The notes beneath the pieces are model-generated. The model saw only the letters and a program-made list of their open reading frames with translations, did no database searches and was not told where the DNA came from. From Dactylosporangium roseum (GTDB taxonomy: Bacteria; Actinomycetota; Actinomycetes; Mycobacteriales; Micromonosporaceae), in NCBI RefSeq assembly GCF_025264685.1, contig NZ_CP073721.1, positions 4,641,001-4,705,000 of the forward strand: a DNA stretch of 64,000 nt, given 5' to 3'. The translations under genes were made by a program, and so were the position numbers. Position 1 is the stretch's first letter. Every line of letters starts with the position of its first letter. Shown piece after piece: positions 34,702 through 45,851 of the stretch.

Positions 34702-35712
34702 TCACCGCGCGGTGGTGGCGAGATCCTCCAGGACGGACGGCCGACCGGTCACCGCGGCCGTGGTGGGGCTGCCCGGCGCGATCCGCAGGTGCACCGTGGC
34801 GCCGACGTCGATGCCGGACGCGAGGAACTCGTTGCGGGTGACCGTCACGACGACGGTCTGGCCGGCGACCGTGGCGACCTCGACGCGGATCTCGAAGCCG
34901 ATCCGCGTGATCCGGGCGACCCGCCCCGTGACGTCGTCCCGACCGGCGGCGCCGGTGCTGATCCGCAGGTCGTGCGGGCGCACCGACTGATCGCCCAACT
35001 GGGTCACCGGGCCGAGGAAGCGCATGACGAAGTCGTTGGCCGGCCGGTCGTACAGGTCGTCCGGCGACCCGATCTGCTCGACGCGCCCCTCGTTGATCAC
35101 GACGATCTCGTCGGCGACCTCGAGGGCCTCCTCCTGGTCGTGGGTGACGAACACGGTGGTGACGTGCACCTCGTCGTGCAGCCGGCGCAGCCAGTCGCGC
35201 AGTTCCTTGCGCACCTTGGCGTCAAGGGCGCCGAACGGCTCGTCGAGCAGCAGCACGGTCGGCCGCACCGCCAGCGCGCGGGCCAGGGCCATGCGCTGGC
35301 GCTGCCCGCCGGACAACTGCGCGGGCAGCCGGTCGCCGAACTGCTCCAGGTGCACGAGCTTGAGCAGCTCGTCGACGCGGGCGGCGACCTCGTGCTTCGG
35401 CCGTTTGCGGATCTCCAGGCCGAAGGCCACGTTGCGGCGCACCGACATGTGCTTGAACGCCGCGTAGTGCTGGAAGACGAAACCGACGTTGCGCCGCTGC
35501 GGCGGCAGGTCGGTCGCGTCGATGCCCTCGATCTCGACCCGGCCGCTGTCCGAGCGCTCCAGCCCGGCGATGATCCGCAGCAGTGTCGACTTGCCGCCGC
35601 CGGACGGGCCGAGCAGGGCGGTGAGCCGGCCCGACGGGATGCTGACCGACACGTCGTCGAGCGCGACGAACTCCCCGAAGCGCTTGCTCACGCCCGCGAT
35701 CTCGATGCTCAC
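34702..35712 (-). CDS. cysA: sulfate ABC transporter ATP-binding protein
   Basis: 336 residues. Walker A GPSGGGKST, signature LSGGQRQRMALARAL, Walker B VLLLDEPFGALD, switch His in VTHDQEEA; the C-terminus is a TOBE-like regulatory domain. It powers sulfate/thiosulfate import with the two permeases upstream. Start GTG 35712 overlaps the cysW stop (GTGA). Last gene of the cysP-T-W-A operon. Confidence 0.92.
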   Translation of the reverse strand: MSIEIAGVSKRFGEFVALDDVSVSIPSGRLTALLGPSGGGKSTLLRIIAGLERSDSGRVEIEGIDATDLPPQRRNVGFVFQHYAAFKHMSVRRNVAFGLEIRKRPKHEVAARVDELLKLVHLEQFGDRLPAQLSGGQRQRMALARALAVRPTVLLLDEPFGALDAKVRKELRDWLRRLHDEVHVTTVFVTHDQEEALEVADEIVVINEGRVEQIGSPDDLYDRPANDFVMRFLGPVTQLGDQSVRPHDLRISTGAAGRDDVTGRVARITRIGFEIRVEVATVAGQTVVVTVTRNEFLASGIDVGATVHLRIAPGSPTTAAVTGRPSVLEDLATTAR

Positions 35713-36554
35713 CGGTCTGCTTCTTTCGGGCGGAGGACGGACACGACGACGATGGCGGCGACGGCGACCAGGGCGAGGAGGAAGGCGGTGGCGTACGCGC
35801 CACCCTTGTCGAAGTTCAGGTATTTCTCCTCGACCACGAGCGTGGCCGTGCGGGTGAGCCCGAGCACGTTGCCGGACACGACCTTGACCGCGCCGAACTC
35901 GCCGAGCGACCGGGCGAGGCTCAGCACGACGCCGTAGGTGATGCCCCACTTGATCGCCGGCAGGGTGATCCGGCGGAAGGTCTGCGGGGCGTCGGCGCCC
36001 AGGCTGCGGGCGGCCTGCTCCTGCTCGTCGCCGATCTCCTCCAGCACCGGGACGACCTCGCGGATCACCAGCGGCAGGGCCACGAACACGGTGGCCATCA
36101 CCATGCCGGGCTCGGCGAAGATAATCTGGAGGCCGGCGCTCTCGAGGGTCGGCCCCAACCAGCCGGAGCGGCCGCCGTAGACGAGCACGAGCGAGAGACC
36201 CACGACGATGGGCGACACCGACAGCGGCAGGTCGAGCAGGGCGTTCAGCAGGCGTTTGCCGGGGAAGCGGTACCGCACCAGCAGGATCGAGACGCCGACG
36301 CCGAACACCGTGTTGACGACCACGGCGATGACCGCGATCTCGACCGACAGGTGCAGCGCGTGGACGATGTCGGGGTCGGTCAGGATGCTGCGGAGGTCCT
36401 CGAAACCGTTCCCGAACGCGTTCTGCCCGACCAGGTACACCGGCCACGCCACCAGGAAGAACAGGTAGGCGACGACGACCAGCCGGAGCACGTGGGCGAG
36501 CGGCCCGCGGTGGCGGGACCAGGCCTTGGTGGTGGTCGGGGAACGGTCAGCCAC
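35709..36554 (-). CDS. cysW: sulfate ABC transporter permease CysW
   Basis: 281 residues with six membrane helices and the permease EAA loop (EEIGDEQEQAARSLGADAPQTFRRITLPAIKWG). CysW-type features include SVSPIVVGLSLVLVYG and SLARSLGEFGAVKVVSGN. Pairs with CysT in the membrane. GTG 36554 overlaps the cysT 3' end by 8 bp. Confidence 0.92.
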   Translation of the reverse strand: MADRSPTTTKAWSRHRGPLAHVLRLVVVAYLFFLVAWPVYLVGQNAFGNGFEDLRSILTDPDIVHALHLSVEIAVIAVVVNTVFGVGVSILLVRYRFPGKRLLNALLDLPLSVSPIVVGLSLVLVYGGRSGWLGPTLESAGLQIIFAEPGMVMATVFVALPLVIREVVPVLEEIGDEQEQAARSLGADAPQTFRRITLPAIKWGITYGVVLSLARSLGEFGAVKVVSGNVLGLTRTATLVVEEKYLNFDKGGAYATAFLLALVAVAAIVVVSVLRPKEADR

Positions 36555-37395
36555 GGCGCACCGTCCTTCGCTGGATCAGGTCGAGCACGACGATGACGGC
36601 GAACGAGATGACGAGCAGGACCGTCGCCACCGCCGCCGCGTTCTCCAGGTTGTCGTTCTCGATGCTGCTGAGGATGCGCACCGAGGTCACCTCGGTCCGC
36701 ATCGGGAGGTTGCCGGAGAGCAGGACCAGCGAGCCGTACTCGCTGACGCCGCGCGCGAACGACAACGCGGCCCCGGCGGTGACGGCCGGGGTCAGGCTCG
36801 GCAGGATGATCCGCCAGAAGATCGTGAACCGGCTCGCGCCGAGCGAGGCGGCCGCCTCCTCGACCTCGCGGTCGAGCTCGGCGAGGACGGGCTGCACGGT
36901 CCGCACGACGAACGGCAGGGTCACGAACAGGAACGCGAGAAACACCGCGATCCGGGTGTTGGCGATGTCGACGCCCAACGGGCCGGCCGGGCCGTAGAGC
37001 GACAGCAGCACCAGGCCGGCGACGATGGTCGGCAGCGCGAACGGGATGTCGATGAGCACCTCGAGCGCCCGCTTGCCGAAGAACCGGTCACGGACCAGCA
37101 CCCAGGCGATGAGCGTGCCCATCACGACGTCGACCGCGGTGACCAGCACGGCGGTGCCCACGGTGAGCCGGATCGACGCCGCGGTCTGCGCGTTGGTGAT
37201 CGCGTCCCAGAACGCGCCGAAGCCGTCCGCGGACGCGGTGGCGACCACGGCGGCGAGCGGGATGAGCACGAGCAGGCTGAACCACGACATCGCGACCCCG
37301 AGTCCCAGACCGGAGACTCGGGTGAGCGGCTGCCCGGTCCGGGCCGACCGGCGGTTGCCCGCCGATCGGCCCGGGGTGACCGTCGCGGACGTCAC
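36547..37395 (-). CDS. cysT: sulfate ABC transporter permease CysT
   Basis: 282 residues, six membrane helices, EAA loop EEAAASLGASRFTIFWRIILPSLTPAV, and the CysT segments DIPFALPTIVAGLVLLSLYG and FARGVSEYGSLVLLSGN. GTG 37395 overlaps the substrate-binding protein stop codon (GTGA). Confidence 0.92.
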   Translation of the reverse strand: MTSATVTPGRSAGNRRSARTGQPLTRVSGLGLGVAMSWFSLLVLIPLAAVVATASADGFGAFWDAITNAQTAASIRLTVGTAVLVTAVDVVMGTLIAWVLVRDRFFGKRALEVLIDIPFALPTIVAGLVLLSLYGPAGPLGVDIANTRIAVFLAFLFVTLPFVVRTVQPVLAELDREVEEAAASLGASRFTIFWRIILPSLTPAVTAGAALSFARGVSEYGSLVLLSGNLPMRTEVTSVRILSSIENDNLENAAAVATVLLVISFAVIVVLDLIQRRTVRRG

Positions 37396-38417
37396 TTGGC
37401 TTTGCCCGACGCTGCGATGATCTTGACGACGACGCCGTCCTTCTCGTCGAAGAACTTCTTGGACAGCGCCGACCAGCTCTCGAAGTCCTTGTCGACGGTG
37501 AGCAGCGTCTTCGGGGCCGGGAAGGGACTGCTCTCGTCGATGGCGCCCTTGACGCCGGTGGTGTCGACGCCCTCGATGACCGGGCGGAAGCCCTTGAGGG
37601 CGAACTGGCGCTGGCCGTCCTTGCCCAGGACGAAGTCCAGCCATTCCTTCGCCTTCGGGTCGGCGTTCTTGAGCACCGCGCCGGGGTTCTCGATGAGGAT
37701 CGTGGTGTCCGGGAGCACCCAGTCGAGCGCCTCGCCGCTCTGCCGGGCCAGGATGGCCTCGTTCTCGTAGGCCAGCAGCACGTCGCCGGTGCCGCCGAGG
37801 AAGGCGGTGGTGGCGTCACGGCCGCTGCCGGGCAGGGCGACGACGTTCGCGAAGAGCCTGGTGAGGTACTCGGTGGCCTGCGCGTCGGTCCCGCCGTTGG
37901 CGGCGACGTGGCCCCACGCCGCGAGCGCGTTCCAGCGCGCGGCACCCGAGGAGGCCGGGTTCGGCGTCACGATGCCGATGCCCGGCTTGATCAGGTCGTC
38001 CCAGCCCTTGATGTTCTTGGGGTTGCCCTTACGGACCGCCAGGACCACGACCGACGACGACACGATGCCCTTGTTCGGCCCGTCGTCCCAGCGCTGGTCG
38101 ACCAGGCCCGCGTCGACCAGCCGGGTCACGTCGCTGCTCACCGAGAAGTGCACGTAGTCGGCCTTGAGACCGGCCACCACCGCACGGCTCTGGTCTCCCG
38201 AAGCGCCGTAGGAGGTCTGGAACTTCACGCCTTTGCCCGCCGGGGTCTTGGTCCACTCCGCGGCGATGGCCTTGTTCGCCGCCTCGGGCACCGCGTAGCC
38301 GACGATGTTGAGCGTCACCGCGTCACCGCTCGAGGCGGCACTGCCCCCCGCGCACGCCGACAGCAACAAGCCGGCGACGATCGCGAGAGCGGCGGTCGCT
38401 CCGATCCGGTACTTCAT
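37392..38417 (-). CDS. cysP: sulfate-binding lipoprotein
   Basis: 341 residues. Signal peptide ending in the lipobox LLSAC gives a membrane-anchored lipoprotein. The family features of sulfate-binding proteins are present: SYGASGDQSRAV (sulfate-contacting loop), ADYVHFSVSSDVTRL and NPASSGAARWN. It delivers sulfate to CysT-W-A. AGGAGG lies 11 nt before ATG 38417. First gene of the operon. Confidence 0.92.
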   Translation of the reverse strand: MKYRIGATAALAIVAGLLLSACAGGSAASSGDAVTLNIVGYAVPEAANKAIAAEWTKTPAGKGVKFQTSYGASGDQSRAVVAGLKADYVHFSVSSDVTRLVDAGLVDQRWDDGPNKGIVSSSVVVLAVRKGNPKNIKGWDDLIKPGIGIVTPNPASSGAARWNALAAWGHVAANGGTDAQATEYLTRLFANVVALPGSGRDATTAFLGGTGDVLLAYENEAILARQSGEALDWVLPDTTILIENPGAVLKNADPKAKEWLDFVLGKDGQRQFALKGFRPVIEGVDTTGVKGAIDESSPFPAPKTLLTVDKDFESWSALSKKFFDEKDGVVVKIIAASGKAK

Positions 38418-38561
38418 GGGGAACCTGTCCTCCTGGGGTCGGGGTTGCGCGATACCGGGGATGACTGACGGTGGCCGCCGGGCGGTCGAGACCGACGATG
38501 AGGGCGATCAGGTCGACCGCGCCCAGGAGCCGCCGCGAGCCGCGGCCCAAGTACACTAAAT

Positions 38562-38585
38562 CTATCAACTAGATCTAGTTGATAG
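38562..38585. promoter_or_regulatory. 24-bp perfect palindrome, probable operator of the sulfate operon
   Basis: The half-site CTATCAACTAGA is followed directly by its exact complement, giving a 24-bp spacerless dyad in AT-rich sequence, very unlike the surroundings. On the minus strand TAGTGT (38558-38553), a possible -10 for cysP, follows at once, so a protein bound here would cover the -35 region. The regulator is unknown. The same region also precedes the ileS T-box on the other strand. Confidence 0.7.
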
Positions 38586-38749
38586 GAATACTGCGGTATT
38601 CGGCGCCGGCCGTCAAGCTGGGATCGCGAAGTCCTGTCCGGGGCCGCGCCCGGATCGGCGAACCGACCGGGCCGCGGACCCGCCGGCAGCTTCGTCCCGG
38701 TGAACGCCGGTCGTGCCCCGGCACGGCGGCGCCGGCGTCGACGACCTGC

Positions 38750-39005
38750 GGTAGCATTGGCCGCGCGAGGCGTAGACGGGGACGAGTAGCGCCGGACGCA
38801 GCCCGAAGCGACCCGGGGACGGTGGAAGCCCGGGGGCGTGCCCGACGCGAAGATCACCCCGGAGCCGCCGGAAGAAAGGCCTCACCGAGGCCGAGTAGAA
38901 CCGGCCGCAGCGAATGAGTGGGCCGCAGCGCAGGTGCGGCCAAGGAGGGTGGTACCGCGGGGTTGTGGCCTCGTCCCTCCGTTGGTGAGTGAGCCCCGAC
39001 GGAGG
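38750..39005 (+). ncRNA. T-box riboswitch of ileS (translational type)
   Basis: The conserved T-box AAGGAGGGTGGTACCGCGG occupies 38942-38960. It is followed by CGTCCCTCCG (38972-38981), complementary to the ribosome-binding CGGAGGAAC just before the ileS ATG, so uncharged tRNA-Ile would free the RBS. Upstream stems (from about 38755) include GGACGGTGGAAGCCCGG and an ATC triplet at 38853-38855 in GAAGATCACC that would serve as the isoleucine specifier. Such translational T-boxes are known for actinobacterial ileS. Boundaries are approximate. Confidence 0.88.
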
Positions 39006-39013
39006 AACGACGG

Positions 39014-42130
<3,117 letters not shown>

Positions 42131-42143
42131 CGCCGCCGCCGGA

Positions 42144-42185
42144 CGCCGCGCCGGTCACCGCGATGCCGACGCGGCCGGCGCGGCG
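42144..42185. terminator. hairpin between convergent ileS and IMPase-like genes
   Basis: CGCCGCGCCGG (42144-42154) and its complement (42175-42185) flank a 20-nt loop, 14 bp after the ileS stop; it can serve both genes. Confidence 0.5.
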
Positions 42186-42206
42186 GCGGTCAGGGCCCCT
42201 CGACGC

Positions 42207-42995
42207 TCACGACCAGCCGGCCTCGACAAGGCACCGCAGTGCCGCGTGCGTCTGCGCGTCCGCGGCGACGAGCAGCCCGCCCACGCCGGTGTGCAGGGGC
42301 TGGCCGCGCAGGCCGGTCACGACGCAGCCGGCGGCGCGGCACACCGCGAGACCCGCCGCGAAGTGGACGCTGTCGCGCAGGTCGCCGTCGGTGAGATACG
42401 CGGCCCGCCGGCCGGCCGCCACCCACGCCACCGCGAGCGTCGTCGACAGTACCCTCGGCCGGAACCAGGCGCCGAAGCCCGGATCGCCAAGCAAGCGGGT
42501 GGCCCGGAACGCGGGCGCGTTCGGGAACGGCGGGTCCAGGTTGACGTCGACCAGCCGGGAGTCGGCCGTCGGCACAAGCCGCTCGTCGACGCCGTCGCGG
42601 CGGACGTACGCACCGTCGCCGGCCGTCCAGAACACCTCTCCGGCGAACGGATCCGCCGACGCCGCAGCCGTCACCGCACCGCCGTCGCGCAGTGCCACGT
42701 TCACCGCGACCAGCATGCTGCGGGCGGCGTAGTTCAGCGTTCCGCACAGCGGGTCGACCAGCCAGGTGCGGTCCGCGTCGCCGGTGCGGCCGGTCTCCTC
42801 GCCGAGCACGGCGTCGTCGGGCCGCACGGTCCGCAACACGCCCAGGATCGCCCGCTCGGCCTCGACGTCGGCCGCGGTCGCGAAGTCGCCGCCGCCCTTG
42901 CCGAACCGCTCCAGCTCGGTGCCGTACTTCGCCCGAACCACGGCGGCGCCCGCCTCCGCCGCGGCCACCGCCAGATCCCCGTCCGTCATCCCCAT
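42207..42995 (-). CDS. inositol monophosphatase-fold protein with altered metal site
   Basis: 262 residues of the IMPase/FBPase fold: GDFATAADVEAE, the GEE acidic pair (66-67) and WLVDPLCGTLNY. In active enzymes the motif is DPxDGT; here the second Asp is Cys84. The C-terminal WD(x)AAG motif, whose Asp is another metal ligand, reads VHFAAG (His211). Two of the usual metal ligands are thus replaced, so activity may be lost or changed. Start ATG 42995 has no RBS but a TAGGGT 7 nt upstream (leaderless). Confidence 0.85.
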   Translation of the reverse strand: MGMTDGDLAVAAAEAGAAVVRAKYGTELERFGKGGGDFATAADVEAERAILGVLRTVRPDDAVLGEETGRTGDADRTWLVDPLCGTLNYAARSMLVAVNVALRDGGAVTAAASADPFAGEVFWTAGDGAYVRRDGVDERLVPTADSRLVDVNLDPPFPNAPAFRATRLLGDPGFGAWFRPRVLSTTLAVAWVAAGRRAAYLTDGDLRDSVHFAAGLAVCRAAGCVVTGLRGQPLHTGVGGLLVAADAQTHAALRCLVEAGWS

Positions 42996-43002
42996 GCCGT
43001 CG

Positions 43003-43008
43003 ACCCTA
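43003..43008 (-). promoter_or_regulatory. leaderless-type -10 element (TAGGGT)
   Basis: TAGGGT on the minus strand lies 7 nt before the ATG at 42995 of the IMPase-fold gene. Confidence 0.5.
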
Positions 43009-43072
43009 GCGATCACGAGCACCGCGGCAGTCGGGCGGTTCGGCCACCGTTTCATGATCGCGGATCCGGTGG

Positions 43073-43381
43073 TCAGCGATCGGGCGGGGCGATCAGCGGA
43101 TGCCGGAGGTCGTCGTGCAGGGCGAGATCGGCCATGTCGCGCCGGTAGTCCTCGGCCGACAGGTAACCGGCGAGCAGCCAGGTGGTGAGCACGGCCTCGA
43201 CGCGTTCACCGTCGGGGTCCGCGTCGCTGACGGCCGCGAGCACGGCCCACCGGGCGTCCGGCGGCGTCTCCTCCGACACCGACTCGACCAGGTCCCGGCG
43301 CCGGCACCTGCCGCACCACGCACCGATCGACGACACGGCCGCCACCGCCGCCAGCACGATCAACAAGACGATGAACGCCAT
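43073..43381 (-). CDS. small membrane-anchored hypothetical protein
   Basis: 102 residues: one N-terminal helix (AFIVLLIVLAAVAAVSSIGAW), a CGRCRRRD segment and an acidic C-terminal part containing LLAGYLSAEDYRRDMADLA. This last segment resembles the short oligomerisation (SHOCT-like) helices found at the ends of small membrane proteins. Function unknown. It is convergent to nothing and precedes the IMPase gene on the same strand with a 77-bp gap. Confidence 0.6.
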   Translation of the reverse strand: MAFIVLLIVLAAVAAVSSIGAWCGRCRRRDLVESVSEETPPDARWAVLAAVSDADPDGERVEAVLTTWLLAGYLSAEDYRRDMADLALHDDLRHPLIAPPDR

Positions 43382-43608
43382 GTCCCATCACCTCGCCGGC
43401 ATCGGGGCCCATCCTCAACTCTGGCCCGTCCGCGGCGCGGGGGCAAGGGCTGCCGGCGCGGTCTACCACCTCGGTCGCCGGCGGACTGCGGGTTCGCCGC
43501 GACTACCCGTCCTGCGCTCCCTCAATTCCGAGTCGCGGGAACTCCACGGGCCCGGCGGACGACCAACCGAGCGATGTTGACGACACTGTGTTCCGTGGCG
43601 GGCACCCG

Positions 43609-45621
43609 ATGACCGCGCGACGGCTGGCCACCGGCGCATGTGCCGGCGCGGCGTTGCTGCTCACGCTCGTGGTCGCGGTGCGGTGGGGCGGCGGGATCAC
43701 CGGGCGGATCGCCGGGCTGCCGGATCCCGGGGCCTGGACGACGTGGGGCCTGCCCGTGACCCGGGCGGCGGTGAACGTCGGCGCCGTGCTGACCGTCGGC
43801 TGGTGCGTGACGGCGGCGTTCCTCCTGCCCGGCACGGACCCCGGCACCGGCGGCGGGGGACGGCACGGTCAGGGGCAGTTGCTGGGACCCGCCGGGTACC
43901 GGCTGCTGCGGCGCGCGTCGTGGTGGGCCGCCGGCTGGGCCGTGGCGAGCCTGGCGATGCTGCCGCTGACACTGTCGGAACTGATCGGCCAGCCGGTGTC
44001 GACGGTCACGTTCGGCGCGGTACGCAGCCTCGCGTGGTCGGTGGCACAGGGCCAGTCGGCCCTCGTCCAGGCCGTGCTGGCCGCCGTGGTGGCGGTCGCC
44101 TGCCGGATCGTGCTGACCCGCGGCGGTGCGGGTGTGGTCGCCGTCCTGGCGTGTGTCGCCGCGCTGCCGCCGGCGTTGACCGGGCACGCGGCGGGTGCCG
44201 GCAACCATCAGTTGGCGGTGACCAGCCTCGCGGCGCACATCCTCGGGGCGGCGCTGTGGGTCGGTGGGCTGGCGGCGCTGCTGACGCTGCGCTCGGACCG
44301 GGTCCTGGGCGTCGCCGCGCACGCCTACAGCCGGCTCGCGCTGGCCTGCTGGGCGGTCGTCGCGGTGAGCGGCGTGGCGAACGCCGCCGTGCGGCTCGGC
44401 GGGGTCGATGAGCTGTGGCAGTCGCGGTACGGGCTGCTGGTGCTCGGCAAGGCTCTGGCCCTCACGGCCGTCGGGGTCGCCGGCGCCGTCCACCGCTTCC
44501 GCACCCTGCCGGTGCTGCGCGCGGGCGCGCCGGGGGCGTTCCGCCGCCTGGCGGTCGGCGAGGTGCTGGCCTTCGCCGCGACGCTCGGCCTGGCCGTGGC
44601 GCTGGCGCGCACGCCGACGCCGGTGCCGACCGAGCCGGCCGTGACCGACCCGGTCACCGACCTGCTCGGTTTCCCGGCGCCGGCCCCGCTGAGCGCGGTG
44701 CGGGTGTTCTGGCCGCCGCTGGTCGACGCGTACTTCCTGGCCGCCGTCGTGATCGGCACGGCCGCGTACCTGGCCGGGGTCCGGCGGCTGCGGCGCGCCG
44801 GTCACCCGTGGCCGGTGAGCCGGACCGCGAGCTGGCTGGCCGGGATGCTGCTGCTGGCCCTGTTCACGGCCGGCGGCCTGGCCCGGTACGCCTACGTGCT
44901 GTTCTCCGCCCACATGGCCCAGCACATGGTGCTCGGCATGGTCGTGCCGATCCTGCTGGTCGGCGGCGCCCCGATCACCCTCGCGCTGCGCACGCTCCGC
45001 AGGCCGGCCGACCCGGGGGTGCGGGGCGCCCGGGACTGGCTGCTGCTCGTCCTGCACAGCCGGTTCGTGCGGCTGGTGTCGCACCCGCTGGTCGCGCTCG
45101 GGGTCTACGTGGTGAGCCTGTACATCCTGTACTTCAGCGACCTGCTGAGCCTCCTCATGCGGTACCACCTCGGCCACCTCTGGATGCTGACGCACTTCGT
45201 GCTGGCGGGGTTCCTGTTCTACTGGGTGCTCATCGGCGTCGATCCCGGCAGGCGGGTCATGGCGCCGCCGCTGCTGGTCCTGCTGCACTTCGCCGGGATG
45301 GTGTTCCACGCGTTCCTCGGCGTCGCGCTCATGCAGTCGCGCACCGTGATCGCCGCCGACTGGTACGGCAGGGTCCATCCCGCCTGGGCCGACAACCTCC
45401 TCGCCGACCAGCATGTCGGTGCCGGGCTGGCGTGGGGCTTCGGCGAGATTCCCGCGGCGGTCATCCTGATCGTGCTCGTGGTGCGCTGGATCCGCGCCGA
45501 CGAGCGCGAGCAGCGGCGCATCGACCGGGCCGCGGCCCGCGCCGAGGCGACGGGCGAGGAGGACGACCTGGCGCGGTACAACGCGTTCCTGCGCCGCGTC
45601 GCGGAGTCCGAGCGCCGCTGA
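43609..45621 (+). CDS. CopD-CtaG fusion, copper/cytochrome c oxidase assembly membrane protein
   Basis: 670 residues. The first half has about eight helices with a CopD copper-resistance region (LGAALWVGGLAALLTL, RYGLLVLGKALALTAVG). The second half is a caa3 oxidase assembly CtaG domain (FSAHMAQHMVLGMVVPILLVGGAPITLALRTL, HLWMLTHFVLAGFLFYW, DQHVGAGLAWGFGEIP), with several His and Met that could bind copper. Such fusions handle copper for cytochrome oxidase. ATG 43609 is preferred over a GTG at 43588. The C-terminus is an acidic/basic cytoplasmic tail. Confidence 0.88.
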   Translation: MTARRLATGACAGAALLLTLVVAVRWGGGITGRIAGLPDPGAWTTWGLPVTRAAVNVGAVLTVGWCVTAAFLLPGTDPGTGGGGRHGQGQLLGPAGYRLLRRASWWAAGWAVASLAMLPLTLSELIGQPVSTVTFGAVRSLAWSVAQGQSALVQAVLAAVVAVACRIVLTRGGAGVVAVLACVAALPPALTGHAAGAGNHQLAVTSLAAHILGAALWVGGLAALLTLRSDRVLGVAAHAYSRLALACWAVVAVSGVANAAVRLGGVDELWQSRYGLLVLGKALALTAVGVAGAVHRFRTLPVLRAGAPGAFRRLAVGEVLAFAATLGLAVALARTPTPVPTEPAVTDPVTDLLGFPAPAPLSAVRVFWPPLVDAYFLAAVVIGTAAYLAGVRRLRRAGHPWPVSRTASWLAGMLLLALFTAGGLARYAYVLFSAHMAQHMVLGMVVPILLVGGAPITLALRTLRRPADPGVRGARDWLLLVLHSRFVRLVSHPLVALGVYVVSLYILYFSDLLSLLMRYHLGHLWMLTHFVLAGFLFYWVLIGVDPGRRVMAPPLLVLLHFAGMVFHAFLGVALMQSRTVIAADWYGRVHPAWADNLLADQHVGAGLAWGFGEIPAAVILIVLVVRWIRADEREQRRIDRAAARAEATGEEDDLARYNAFLRRVAESERR

Positions 45622-45718
45622 CCACCGTCCCCGGGTGGTCGGCGCGGACCCCCGGGGCATCGATGCCCGGAACTGTCGCCGGAGCGGATCCGGTCGCGCG
45701 CAGGTCCTTCACCCTCGT

Positions 45719-45734
45719 TACCGGCTAGCCGGTA
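45719..45734. promoter_or_regulatory. 16-bp perfect palindrome upstream of the MFS gene
   Basis: TACCGGCTAGCCGGTA is a spacerless dyad of the size bound by TetR-type repressors, about 118 bp before the chosen MFS start. No TetR gene is adjacent. Confidence 0.5.
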
Positions 45735-45851
45735 TGCCAGATGTGGGACACCCCGCGCCGGCAAGGGCCGGTGGCGGCGATGCCCGCACCCCGCCGATCC
45801 GGCGAGACTGGTCAGCGTTCCCCGTCCCCCGGAGAAGGGTCCACCTCCCCC

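Noticed and set aside
38323..38568. Possible leader peptide before cysP
   Set aside because: The frame has no Cys/Met cluster of known sulfur leaders and runs into the cysP signal sequence in another frame; no RBS.
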